Shown one piece after another: positions 1 through 6,774 of a stretch of DNA of 14,929 bases. This DNA is from UBA2239 sp050177075 (GTDB lineage: Bacteria > Pseudomonadota > Gammaproteobacteria > Burkholderiales > UBA9220). The translations under genes were made by a program, and so were the position numbers. Numbering within the stretch: position 1 is the first letter of the stretch; each line of letters starts with the position of its first letter. The notes under the pieces are model-generated. The model did no database searches. It saw only the letters and a list, made by a program, of their open reading frames with translations, and was not told the origin of the DNA. The stretch covers positions 1-14,929 of the forward strand of contig JBFXHL010000062.1 in the NCBI GenBank assembly GCA_050177075.1, given 5' to 3'.

Positions 1-105
1 CTGGGCGCCGCTCACTTCGACCGCGCCGATGCTCAAAAAACCGCCAACCGCCTCATCCGCCGACTCCAGCAGATCGGCTTCAAAGTCCAGCTCGCTACAG
101 CTTGA
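1..105 (+). CDS. C-terminal fragment of a possible transposase (5' end outside window)
   Basis: The first reading frame is open from base 1 and stops at TGA 103-105, giving 34 residues that include HFDRAD and ANRLIRRLQQIGF. The short basic helix followed by a hydrophobic strand and a ragged end resembles the C-terminal tails of some insertion-sequence transposases, but I cannot name a family, and no start codon, catalytic residues or terminal repeats are visible. The gene converges on the antitoxin gene on the other strand, with only 16 bases between the two stop codons. That leaves little room for an insertion-sequence end. The transposase assignment is from pattern memory and is weak; the open frame itself is directly visible. 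Confidence 0.4.
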   Translation: MGAAHFDRADAQKTANRLIRRLQQIGFKVQLATA

Positions 106-121
106 CGAAGTATGTTTCATC

Positions 122-361
122 CTAGAAGGTCCGCCACTGTTCCAGGGGCAGGCCCTCGGTTTCCACTGTCTGATTGTAGGCGGCGATGAAGTCGGCGTTT
201 TCTTCTTGCCAGCGGCGTTCCCGTTCCTCCCTCACCAGTGTGCGCAAGAACTGGTCGCAGGCCTGGGAGATGTTGATGCCCATGGCTTTGGCTTCGGCCA
301 ACACGTCGGCGGAGAGGGTAATGTTGGTGGCTTTTTTGGCGGGAGTTACGGTGGGCGGCAT
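122..361 (-). CDS. ccdA: CcdA-family type II antitoxin
   Basis: This 79-residue protein has the layout of CcdA antitoxins. A short N-terminal part (residues 13-40, with ATNITLSADVLAEAKAMGIN) would form the ribbon-helix-helix DNA-binding dimer. It is followed by NISQACDQFLRTLV and a charged C-terminal tail, ERERRWQEENADFIAAYN, that in the family binds and neutralises the gyrase toxin CcdB. The ending GLPLEQWRTF is typical of complete family members, so the gene looks intact. I chose the ATG at 361 because GGAG lies about seven bases upstream and because the frame continuing back to 514 crosses the promoter/operator palindrome and has no CcdA-like sequence. A downstream ccdB is expected on the same strand but is not recognisable: the frame starting one base after the stop (120 down to 1) does not look like CcdB. 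The gene is probably autoregulated through the palindrome at 394-413. Confidence 0.82.
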   Translation of the reverse strand: MPPTVTPAKKATNITLSADVLAEAKAMGINISQACDQFLRTLVREERERRWQEENADFIAAYNQTVETEGLPLEQWRTF

Positions 362-393
362 GGCAGGCTCCGTTAATGGCGGATTTGTATGCG

Positions 394-413
394 CATTATA
401 TGTCAACATAATG
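394..413 (-). promoter_or_regulatory. Promoter -10 within a palindromic operator of ccdA
   Basis: On the minus strand this reads CATTATGT-TGAC-ATATAATG, an inverted repeat with one mismatch in the 8-base arms. It contains a perfect TATAAT (395-400 on the + strand) about 34 bases upstream of the ccdA start. The matching -35 position (418-423) is poor. A palindrome over the -10 box fits the known autoregulation of toxin-antitoxin operons by a ribbon-helix-helix antitoxin. Binding by this CcdA is an inference. Confidence 0.6.
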
Positions 414-534
414 TGTGTTGCATTTTCATGGGAATAGGTGGATTGAGAACGATGGTCGGCATATCCCTCGTCTTGCCCCCGCCCTACGCTCAGGCTAAAG
501 TTACGCTTTCGCAAAAGCCTACTGAGGGGATTCT

Positions 535-1146
535 GTGTTAGCCATCATCGAAGCGGCCGGCTGGCCGATCTGGACGATCATTCTTGCTTCCGTCATCGCG
601 CTGGCTATTATCGGCGAGCGCCTGTGGTCCCTGCGCGGTTCCCTGGTGGCGCCGGCGGACCTGCTGCCCCAGGTGGTGCAGGAGATGAAGAGCGGCGTTA
701 CGCCCGCCACCCTCGAGCGCTTGTCCGACCCCAAGACATCCCCCCTCATCGGCAGTATCTTCGCCGCCGGGCTGCGCAACGCGAACAGCTCCCGGGAGGT
801 GATGAAGGAGGCCATCGAGGAGGCGGGCCGCGCCGCCGCCCACGAGCTGGAGCGCTTCCTCAACACCCTCGGCACCATCGCCTACATCGCGCCGCTGCTG
901 GGCCTCTTCGGTACCATCATCGGCATGATCGAGATTTTCTCCGCCCTCACCCCCAACAACGCCGACCCGGCCAAGCTGGCCCACGGCATCTCGGTGGCCC
1001 TGTACAACACGGCCATGGGCCTGGTGGTGGCGATTCCCTGCATGGTCTTCTACCGCTACTTCCGCGGCAAGGTGGACGCCCTGGTGCTGGAAATGGAGCT
1101 CCAGGCCATCAAGCTGGTGGAGATCGTCCACGGCGAGCGCAAGTAA
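535..1146 (+). CDS. exbB: ExbB/TolQ/MotA-family proton channel subunit
   Basis: This 203-residue inner-membrane protein matches the ExbB/TolQ family, which forms a proton-conducting pentamer around ExbD and powers TonB- or Tol-type work at the outer membrane. Three membrane segments are visible at about residues 10-30, 111-137 and 151-176, with the long cytoplasmic loop between the first and second that is typical of ExbB. The second and third segments carry the conserved polar threonines (T127 in GLFGTIIGM, T159 in YNTAMGL). Translation starts at GTG 535, supported by GAGGGG six to seven bases upstream. The gene is nine bases from exbD and leads the lpxK cluster, an arrangement I know from other betaproteobacteria. 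No tonB is present, so whether it serves TonB or another partner is open. Confidence 0.88.
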   Translation: MLAIIEAAGWPIWTIILASVIALAIIGERLWSLRGSLVAPADLLPQVVQEMKSGVTPATLERLSDPKTSPLIGSIFAAGLRNANSSREVMKEAIEEAGRAAAHELERFLNTLGTIAYIAPLLGLFGTIIGMIEIFSALTPNNADPAKLAHGISVALYNTAMGLVVAIPCMVFYRYFRGKVDALVLEMELQAIKLVEIVHGERK

Positions 1147-1155
1147 GGAGGCGCC

Positions 1156-1581
1156 ATGAACTTCCAGCGCGGCAGGCAGCGTGAGGAGCCGGAGATCAAC
1201 CTGATCCCGATGATCGACGTGCTGCTGGTGATTCTGATTTTCCTCATGACCACAACCACCTTCTCCAGAATCGCCGAGCTCCAGATCAACCTGCCCCAGG
1301 CCCAGGCGGAAAAGACCAGCGACAAGCCCAACGTGATCAACGTCGGGGTGGATGCCGCCGGCCATTACGTGATCAACAACAACCCGGCGGTGTTCCAGGA
1401 CCCCGATTCCTTCAGCGCCGAACTGCGCAAGGCTTCCGGCGGCAAGCCGGAACCCACGGTGGTGATCAACGCCGATGCCAAGGCCACCCACCAGTCGGTG
1501 ATCAATATCATGGAAGCGGCCCGCATCGCCGGTTACACCCGCATCACCTTCTCCACCCAGGTTCAGGCGGCCGGCAAATAA
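1156..1581 (+). CDS. exbD: ExbD/TolR-family proton channel subunit
   Basis: This 141-residue protein has one N-terminal membrane helix (about residues 15-35, INLIPMIDVLLVILIFLMT) with the conserved proton-carrying aspartate at D21, followed by a periplasmic domain of about 100 residues. This is the ExbD/TolR layout. It would sit in the pore of the ExbB pentamer encoded just upstream. The ribosome-binding site TAAGGAGG (1144-1151) overlaps the exbB stop codon, which suggests tightly coupled translation in a fixed ratio. The lpxK gene begins 15 bases downstream. Its exact energy-transducing partner cannot be read from the sequence. Confidence 0.88.
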   Translation: MNFQRGRQREEPEINLIPMIDVLLVILIFLMTTTTFSRIAELQINLPQAQAEKTSDKPNVINVGVDAAGHYVINNNPAVFQDPDSFSAELRKASGGKPEPTVVINADAKATHQSVINIMEAARIAGYTRITFSTQVQAAGK

Positions 1582-1596
1582 GCCCGGAGGGCGAGC

Positions 1597-2619
1597 GTGA
1601 GCGAGCGGGAGAGTTTGGCGCGCTGGCTGGAGAGGCAGTGGTATACCGTCACGCCCTGGCACGTGCTGCTGTGGCCCCTGAGCGTGCTGTTCCGGGCCCT
1701 GGTGGCGGTGCGACGAGTTTTTTACCTGCTTGGTTATTTCCGTTCCTACCGTCTGCCGGTGCCGGTGATCGTGGTGGGCAACCTCACGGTGGGCGGTTCG
1801 GGCAAGACGCCGACGGTGCTCTGGCTGGTGGCATACCTCAAGCGCCAGGGCTACCGTCCCGGCATCGTCAGCCGGGGTTACGGCGGCGGTGCCTTTCATC
1901 CTCGGGCCGTGACGGCTCTGAGCAAGCCCGAGGTGGTGGGAGACGAGCCGGTGCTGCTGGCTCGCCGCAGCGGCTGCCCGGTGTGGGTGGGGCGCCGTCG
2001 GGTGGCGACGGGACAGGAGTTGCTGCGGGCCCATCCCGAGTGCGACGTGCTGGTGAGCGACGACGGTTTGCAGCACTATCGCCTGCGCCGGGACATGGAA
2101 ATCGTGGTGGTGGAATACCTGCGCCGCTTCGGCAATGGGTTCATGCTGCCGGCGGGGCCGCTGCGGGAGCCGCCGCGGCGTCTCAAGTCCGCCGACGCGG
2201 TGGTGGTGAACGGCGCCGCCTGGGAGGAGGGGCCCAACTGGTTCGCCATGAAGCTGCAAGGAGCCGTCTTTCGCAATCTGGCGGAGCCGGAGCGCCACCT
2301 GCCGGCGGAGGCCTTCAAGGGCAAGACGGTCCACGCCCTGGCGGGCATCGGCAACCCACGCCGCTTTTTCGACCATTTGCGGGAGCTGGGGCTGGACGTG
2401 GCGGAACACCCTTTCCCCGACCACCATGCCTTTGGCGCCAAGGATTTGCGCATCGACGGCGCCGAGGTCATTGTCATGACCGAGAAGGATGCCGTAAAGT
2501 GCGCCCCTTTCGCCACGGCGGCATGCTGGATGCTGCCCGTGGAGGCGGAGATCGACCCGGCGCTGGGTTTCAAGGTGCTGGATACCCTGAGGAGATATGA
2601 TGGACGCGAAACTGCTTGA
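1597..2619 (+). CDS. lpxK: Tetraacyldisaccharide 4'-kinase
   Basis: LpxK transfers phosphate from ATP to the 4' position of the lipid A disaccharide precursor, the sixth step of the Raetz pathway, at the cytoplasmic face of the inner membrane. The 340-residue protein shows the family plan: an N-terminal hydrophobic anchor (about residues 20-46), a Walker A loop GGSGKT at 66-71 preceded by VIVVGNLTV, the SRGYGG segment at 92-97, and the hallmark SDDGLQH at 154-160. Length is close to the usual 320-345. Start is GTG 1597 after GGAGGG. The 3' end overlaps the next gene by about 20 bases, indicating translational coupling. The position between exbBD and trm112-kdsB fits an envelope-biogenesis operon. 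Confidence 0.95.
   Translation: MSERESLARWLERQWYTVTPWHVLLWPLSVLFRALVAVRRVFYLLGYFRSYRLPVPVIVVGNLTVGGSGKTPTVLWLVAYLKRQGYRPGIVSRGYGGGAFHPRAVTALSKPEVVGDEPVLLARRSGCPVWVGRRRVATGQELLRAHPECDVLVSDDGLQHYRLRRDMEIVVVEYLRRFGNGFMLPAGPLREPPRRLKSADAVVVNGAAWEEGPNWFAMKLQGAVFRNLAEPERHLPAEAFKGKTVHALAGIGNPRRFFDHLRELGLDVAEHPFPDHHAFGAKDLRIDGAEVIVMTEKDAVKCAPFATAACWMLPVEAEIDPALGFKVLDTLRRYDGRETA
2589..2594 (+). promoter_or_regulatory. Ribosome-binding site inside lpxK that sets the Trm112-like start
   Basis: GAGGAG lies inside the 3' end of lpxK. It is only two bases from the ATG at 2597 but five bases from the second ATG at 2600, so the second is the better start. It also yields the usual family N-terminus MDAKLLEILVCP. 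Confidence 0.55.
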
Positions 2620-2779
2620 AATTCTGGTCTGCCCCCTGTGCAAGGGCCCCCTGGTCTACAAGAAGGAAGCCCAGGAGCTGGTGTGCAAGCCCTGCCGCCT
2701 GGCCTACCCCATCCGGGACGATATCCCGGTGATGCTTCAGGACGAGGCGCGCGTATTATCCCCCGATGAGGAAATATGA
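2600..2779 (+). CDS. Trm112/YcaR-like small zinc-ribbon protein
   Basis: This 59-residue protein belongs to the Trm112/UPF0434 family. It begins MDAKLLEILVCP and has a CxxC pair at C11/C14 and a second at C29/C32 that together could bind zinc, then the conserved AYPIRDDIPVML segment. In eukaryotes Trm112 activates methyltransferases; the bacterial role is not firmly established. It often lies between lpxK and kdsB in proteobacteria, as here. An ATG one codon earlier (2597) is also possible, but the ribosome-binding site favours 2600. It overlaps lpxK by 20 bases. The next gene begins 77 bases downstream. Confidence 0.88.
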   Translation: MDAKLLEILVCPLCKGPLVYKKEAQELVCKPCRLAYPIRDDIPVMLQDEARVLSPDEEI

Positions 2780-2856
2780 CCTAGGATGAGTGCTGGTGGT
2801 TGCTGTGGTTTTGCCCCGGCGACCTGTCAGCTGTTATCCGAGGAGGAGGGTAAACC

Positions 2857-3360
2857 ATGAAGAAATTTCTGATCGTTGCTGGTGCCGCGCTGCTGTTGGT
2901 CGCTCAAGGAGCCCTGGCCAACGAGGCGGCAACGCCGTCCGGTCAACAGGCGATGGCCAAGGGGAACGTCCCGGCGGCAATGAACAAGGAAGATCGCGCC
3001 CTGCACCAGCGCCATGGCGCTGAGCGTGCGAAGCTGCGCAAGCAGCACGGGGCCCGGAATGTGGCCACCGATCAGCGCCGCAAGGACTGGCAGGACTTGA
3101 GCGCCAAGCACCATCAGGAACGGCGCGCCATGGCCGAGAGGCACGCCGACCAAGCGAAGAACGTGGACAAGGCCAAGATGCTCCAGGAAATGGATGACAT
3201 GGAGAAAAGCCACGCGAACGAGCGGTCCGCCCTGGCGGACAAGCTGAACAAGGAAGGTGCGACCGACAAGGCGCGCCGCCAGCAATTCGAGAAGCTCCAC
3301 GCCAAACAGCGCAAGGAGCGTCAGCGACTCTACCAAAAGCATTTCGGTACGAGCAAGTAA
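2857..3360 (+). CDS. Unrecognised exported, highly charged protein with a four-fold helical repeat
   Basis: I do not recognise this 167-residue protein. It begins with a clear signal peptide (MKKFLIVAGAALLLVAQGALA, likely cut after residue 21), so it should be periplasmic. The mature part is very rich in Lys, Arg, Glu, His and Gln, has no cysteine, and is predicted by eye to be almost all helix. A 16-residue pattern [LM]xx[KRS][HQ]xxERxx[LM]xx[KRQ][HL] recurs four times, starting at L49, L81, M115 and L147, at intervals of 32, 34 and 32 residues. The start is well supported by GAGGAGGAGGG just upstream. It sits between trm112 and kdsB, 18 bases before kdsB. Function is unknown; the histidines at repeat positions could bind metal, but that is speculation. 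Confidence 0.78.
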   Translation: MKKFLIVAGAALLLVAQGALANEAATPSGQQAMAKGNVPAAMNKEDRALHQRHGAERAKLRKQHGARNVATDQRRKDWQDLSAKHHQERRAMAERHADQAKNVDKAKMLQEMDDMEKSHANERSALADKLNKEGATDKARRQQFEKLHAKQRKERQRLYQKHFGTSK

Positions 3361-3378
3361 TCTAATTGGAGGGATAGG

Positions 3379-4143
3379 GTGGCCGCACAGGGTTTCAAAG
3401 TCGTCATTCCCGCCCGTTACGCCTCCACCCGCCTGCCCGGCAAGCCCCTGCTGGAGATCGCCGGCAAGCCTATGGTGGTGCGCGTGGCGGAGCGGGCCAG
3501 GGAAAGCGGGGCGGAGGAGGTGTGGATCGCCACCGACCACGAGGCCATCGCCGTCGCCGTGGAGAAGGCCGGGCTCGACGCGGTGCTGACCTCCCCCGAC
3601 CACGCTTCCGGCACCGACCGCATCGCCGAGGTGGCGGTGCGCCTGGGATGGGCGGATGACACCGTGGTGGTGAACGTCCAGGGAGACGAACCCCTGATCG
3701 CCCCCGCTTTGATCAGCGATGTGGCGCGCCAGCTTTACCAACACGACGGCGCGGCCATCGCCACCGCCTGCCATGCCATCCACGACCGGGACAGCCTGTT
3801 CAACCCCAACGTGGTCAAGGTCGTTACCGATCGCGAAGGCTACGCGCTTTATTTCAGCCGGGCCCCCATTCCCTACGCCCGCGACGCCTTTGCCGCCGGG
3901 CTGGACTTTCCTCCGGGCATGGCGGCCTACCGCCATATCGGCATTTACGCCTACCGGACGTCGTTCCTCAAGGTCTACAGCGGCCTGATGCCGGCCCCCA
4001 TCGAGCAGTTGGAGGCCCTGGAGCAGTTGCGGGCTCTGTGGCACGGTTACCGCATCGCCGTGGCGGTGACCGCCGAGGCTCCCGCCGCGGGGGTGGATAC
4101 GCCGGAGGACTTGGAACGGGTGCGGAGGCAGCTGGAAGGCTAA
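3379..4143 (+). CDS. kdsB: 3-deoxy-manno-octulosonate cytidylyltransferase (CMP-Kdo synthetase)
   Basis: KdsB activates Kdo with CTP to give CMP-Kdo and PPi, the donor for adding Kdo to lipid A in the cytoplasm. The 254-residue protein has the N-terminal nucleotide-binding signature PARYASTRLPGKP (residues 11-23), then VNVQGDEPLI (98-107), and the late GIYAYRTSFL segment, all characteristic of KdsB. Length is near the usual 245-255. Start is GTG 3379, preceded at a good distance by TTGGAGGG. Together with lpxK upstream it places two steps of lipid A-Kdo core assembly in one cluster. It also releases PPi, which is relevant to the pyrophosphate enzymes downstream. Confidence 0.96.
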   Translation: MAAQGFKVVIPARYASTRLPGKPLLEIAGKPMVVRVAERARESGAEEVWIATDHEAIAVAVEKAGLDAVLTSPDHASGTDRIAEVAVRLGWADDTVVVNVQGDEPLIAPALISDVARQLYQHDGAAIATACHAIHDRDSLFNPNVVKVVTDREGYALYFSRAPIPYARDAFAAGLDFPPGMAAYRHIGIYAYRTSFLKVYSGLMPAPIEQLEALEQLRALWHGYRIAVAVTAEAPAAGVDTPEDLERVRRQLEG

Positions 4144-4296
4144 CATTCGCTTATGGGTTGATTCAATTTTTGTATGTGCATCCCGGCGCGTTTTTACCTA
4201 TGCTTGCCAATGGCTGTGGAACGGCAGACCGGAAGTAGAATGGCGACTTGAACCGTCCCACGACATGCACCGAAACAACAATACATTGGAGGTCAC

Positions 4297-4953
4297 ATGC
4301 GTTTGATTCTGTTGGGCGGCCCTGGCGCGGGCAAGGGGACTCAGGCTAATTACATCAAGGAAAAGTTCGGGATTCCCCAGATTTCCACCGGCGACATGCT
4401 GCGCGCCCACGTCAAGGCGGGCTCCGAACTGGGCCTGAAAGCCAAGGCGATCATGGACGCGGGCGGCCTGGTTTCCGACGACATCATCATCGGCATGGTG
4501 AAAGAGCGCCTGACCCAGGACGACTGCAAGAACGGCTACCTGTTCGACGGCTTCCCCCGCACCATTCCCCAAGCCGAGGCCATGAAGGCCGCCGGCGTGC
4601 CCATCGATTACGTGGTGGAAATCGACGTGGCCGACGAGGAGATCATCAAGCGCATGTCCGGTCGCCGCGTGCATGTGGCTTCCGGCCGCACCTACCACGT
4701 GGTGTTCAATCCCCCCAAGGTGGCCGGCAAGGACGACGTGACCGGCGAGGACCTGATCCAGCGCGACGACGACAAGGAAGAGACGGTGAAGAAGCGTCTC
4801 GACGTCTATCATGCCCAAACCGAACCCTTGGTGAAATACTATTCCGATTGGGCCGCCCAGGGCGACGCCAAGGCGCCCAAGTACGTGAAGATTCCCGGCG
4901 TGGGCAAGGTCGAGGAAATCCGCGACGCGATTTTCAAAGCCCTGGGAGCCTGA
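4297..4953 (+). CDS. adk: Adenylate kinase
   Basis: Adk catalyses AMP + ATP to 2 ADP in the cytoplasm. The 218-residue protein is the long bacterial form. It has the P-loop GGPGAGKGT at residues 7-15, the AMP-binding segment STGDMLRAH (30-38), DGFPRT at 84-89, and a full LID domain from about 122 to 159 (GRRVHVASGRTYHVVFNPP onward). The LID has no cysteines, so it is the non-zinc type. Start ATG 4297 follows TTGGAGGT. A 153-base gap separates it from kdsB, so it may have its own promoter, although I found no convincing one. Its neighbours downstream are PPi-metabolising enzymes, and the qmo genes lie a few kilobases on. AMP from or for APS reductase would pass through this enzyme (inference). 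Confidence 0.97.
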   Translation: MRLILLGGPGAGKGTQANYIKEKFGIPQISTGDMLRAHVKAGSELGLKAKAIMDAGGLVSDDIIIGMVKERLTQDDCKNGYLFDGFPRTIPQAEAMKAAGVPIDYVVEIDVADEEIIKRMSGRRVHVASGRTYHVVFNPPKVAGKDDVTGEDLIQRDDDKEETVKKRLDVYHAQTEPLVKYYSDWAAQGDAKAPKYVKIPGVGKVEEIRDAIFKALGA

Positions 4954-4978
4954 GCTTTCTAGAGTGATGTAACTGTTT

Positions 4979-5335
4979 ATGCCGAAGACGATTCCCGATT
5001 TTACTGAAAGAGAACTGTGGGCGGTGGAAACCGCCGTCAAGGAACGCTACTGCAAGGCCGTTGAAATCCAGCAGGCCGACGTGGAGCTGCGCCTCGACCC
5101 GGTCGAGCCGGTGCTGACCGACTGCCCCGCCGTGGTGTGGCAGGAGGGTAAATGCACCTTCCTCGTGGCCAAGGTGGGCGAGAACCGTTTCCGTCCCCAG
5201 TTTTTCTATTCGGTGCGGGAGCAGTACGGCACCGGCCAGACGGAATACAACGATCTGGTCGAGTGCGTGATCACGCTCCTCAAGATACAGGCCGACCACG
5301 AAAGCAAACGGTCAGCCGCGGAGCAGAGCGCCTAG
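4979..5335 (+). CDS. Conserved-looking hypothetical protein, 118 residues
   Basis: I do not recognise a family. The protein is soluble, with no signal peptide or membrane helix. An N-terminal helix (FTERELWAVETAVKERY, residues 8-24) is followed by alternating strand-like stretches: VELRLDPVEPVL, AVVWQEGKCTFLVAKVGENRFRP and FFYSVREQYGTG. A C-terminal helix comes last (YNDLVECVITLLKIQADHE). The codon use and GC-rich third positions match the neighbours, so it is likely a real gene. It starts 25 bases after adk and ends 60 bases before pfp, suggesting co-transcription with one or both. The ATG at 4979 lacks a good ribosome-binding site, so the exact start is uncertain. A helper role in nucleotide or PPi metabolism is possible from position only. 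Confidence 0.7.
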   Translation: MPKTIPDFTERELWAVETAVKERYCKAVEIQQADVELRLDPVEPVLTDCPAVVWQEGKCTFLVAKVGENRFRPQFFYSVREQYGTGQTEYNDLVECVITLLKIQADHESKRSAAEQSA

Positions 5336-5395
5336 ATTCGGGATTTCGGCGGCAGGGCAGTATGCTGGACTAACCATTCCAAGGAGACAAGCAGC

Positions 5396-6649
5396 ATGGC
5401 CAAGAAGAACGCTTTCTATGCCCAATCCGGCGGCGTCACCGCCGTCATCAACGCTTCCGCCTGCGGCGTGATCGAAACCGCCCGCAAGCACAAGGACAAA
5501 ATCGGCAAGGTGTACGCCGGCCGCAACGGCATCATCGGCGCCCTGACCGAAGACCTCATTGACACCACCAAGGAATCCGACGAAGCCATCGCCGCCCTGC
5601 GCTATACCCCTTCCGGCGCCTTCGGTTCCTGCCGCTACAAGCTGAAGAGCCTGGAAGCCAACAAGCGCGAGTACGAGCGCCTGATCGAGGTGTTCAAGGC
5701 CCACAACATCGGCTACTTCTTCTACAACGGCGGCGGCGACTCCGCCGACACCTGCTTCAAGGTGTCCCAGCTGTCGGAAGCCATGGGCTACCCCATCCAG
5801 GCCATCCACGTGCCCAAGACCGTGGACAACGACCTGCCCATCACCGACTGTTGCCCCGGCTTCGGTTCCGTGGCCAAGTACATCGCCGTTTCCACCCTGG
5901 AGGCCTCCTACGACGTGCGCTCCATGGCCAAGACCTCCACCAAGGTGTTCGTCCTCGAGGTGATGGGCCGCCATGCCGGCTGGATCGCCGCCGCCGGCGG
6001 CCTGGTGGAGGACCAGGGCATCCCCGTGGTGATCCTGTTCCCCGAGGTGGAATTCAATCAGGAGGCGTTCCTCGCCAAGGTGGACGCCAACGTGAAGAAA
6101 TTCGGCTTCTGCACCGTGGTGGTGTCCGAGGGCTGCCACTATCCCGACGGCAAGTTCCTGGCCGAGCAAGGAACCCGCGACGCCTTCGGCCACGCCCAGC
6201 TGGGCGGCGCCGCCCCCGTGGTGGCGAACATGATCAAGGACGCCCTGGGTCACAAGTTCCACTGGGCGGTGGCGGATTACCTGCAGCGCGCCGCGCGCCA
6301 CGTGGCCTCCAAAACCGACGTCAAGCAGGCCTACCAGCTCGGCAAGGCGGCGGTGGAACTGGCGCTGAAGGGGCACAACTCCGTGATGCCCACCGTGGAC
6401 CGGATTTCCGACGCCCCCTACAAGTACAAGATCGGCATGGCGCCCCTGGCCAAGGTGGCCAACGTGGAGAAGTTCATGCCCAAGGACTTCATCACCAAGG
6501 ACGGCTTCGGCATCACGGCCAAGTGCAAGCGCTACCTGACGCCGCTGATTCAGGGCGAGGATTACCCGCCCTACGCGGACGGCTTGCCCACTTACGTCAC
6601 GTTGAAAAACGTGGCGGTGGCCAAGAAGCTCAAAGAGTTCAAGGTCTAG
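5396..6649 (+). CDS. pfp: Pyrophosphate-dependent 6-phosphofructokinase
   Basis: The enzyme reversibly phosphorylates fructose 6-phosphate with PPi instead of ATP, serving both glycolysis and gluconeogenesis. In the 417-residue protein the phosphofructokinase landmarks are clear: the N-terminal SGGVTAVINAS, NGGGDSADT (111-119), PKTVDNDLP (140-148) and MGRHAGW (190-196). D115 sits where ATP-dependent enzymes have glycine, and K141 replaces the glycine of the ATP-type PGTIDND motif. Both residues are established markers of PPi use. Start ATG 5396 follows AAGGAGA. The gene ends in a strong terminator. Pfp and hppA are adjacent in several methylotrophs and lithotrophs, as here, linking PPi made by one to use by the other. 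An ATP-dependent activity is unlikely given the two residues. Confidence 0.93.
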   Translation: MAKKNAFYAQSGGVTAVINASACGVIETARKHKDKIGKVYAGRNGIIGALTEDLIDTTKESDEAIAALRYTPSGAFGSCRYKLKSLEANKREYERLIEVFKAHNIGYFFYNGGGDSADTCFKVSQLSEAMGYPIQAIHVPKTVDNDLPITDCCPGFGSVAKYIAVSTLEASYDVRSMAKTSTKVFVLEVMGRHAGWIAAAGGLVEDQGIPVVILFPEVEFNQEAFLAKVDANVKKFGFCTVVVSEGCHYPDGKFLAEQGTRDAFGHAQLGGAAPVVANMIKDALGHKFHWAVADYLQRAARHVASKTDVKQAYQLGKAAVELALKGHNSVMPTVDRISDAPYKYKIGMAPLAKVANVEKFMPKDFITKDGFGITAKCKRYLTPLIQGEDYPPYADGLPTYVTLKNVAVAKKLKEFKV

Positions 6650-6655
6650 CAGTGG

Positions 6656-6681
6656 AGGGCGCCCATGGCGCCCTTTGTTTT
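6656..6681 (+). terminator. Rho-independent terminator after pfp
   Basis: AGGGCGCC and GGCGCCCT form a perfect 8-base-pair stem around the loop CAT, followed by TTTGTTTT. It lies seven bases after the pfp stop codon and should end the adk/pfp transcript before hppA. Confidence 0.85.
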
Positions 6682-6774
6682 CTTGGCTCGCGGCCGGCAA
6701 AGGGATGACGTTTTCCGGTTCGTGAACTAGATTGTTAGGGTTCCAAGAGGTTAACCATTCTGAGGGAGGAGTCT

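Noticed and set aside
1..120. Minus-strand frame starting one base after the ccdA stop, tested as CcdB
   Set aside because: Its 40 residues (starting MKHTSSSCSELDF) lack the CcdB N-terminal strand pattern, and the + strand frame over the same bases looks more protein-like.
401..406. TTGACA (minus strand) as the -35 box of ccdA
   Set aside because: It directly abuts the TATAAT with no spacer, so it cannot pair with that -10; it is part of the palindrome instead.
362..514. N-terminal extension of the ccdA frame back to an ATG at 514
   Set aside because: It would place the promoter and operator palindrome inside the gene and adds 51 residues with no CcdA similarity.
538..2643. Very long open frame on the minus strand opposite exbB-lpxK (701 codons)
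   Set aside because: It is a by-product of GC-rich codon use on the + strand. Its translation is His/Gly/Arg-rich low-complexity sequence with no family pattern, and it lies opposite three well-supported genes.
4144..4296. Promoter candidates before adk (TTGATT near 4158, TTGCCA near 4204 with TAGAAT near 4236)
   Set aside because: No pair has a 16-18 base spacer; TTGCCA to TAGAAT is 26 bases apart.
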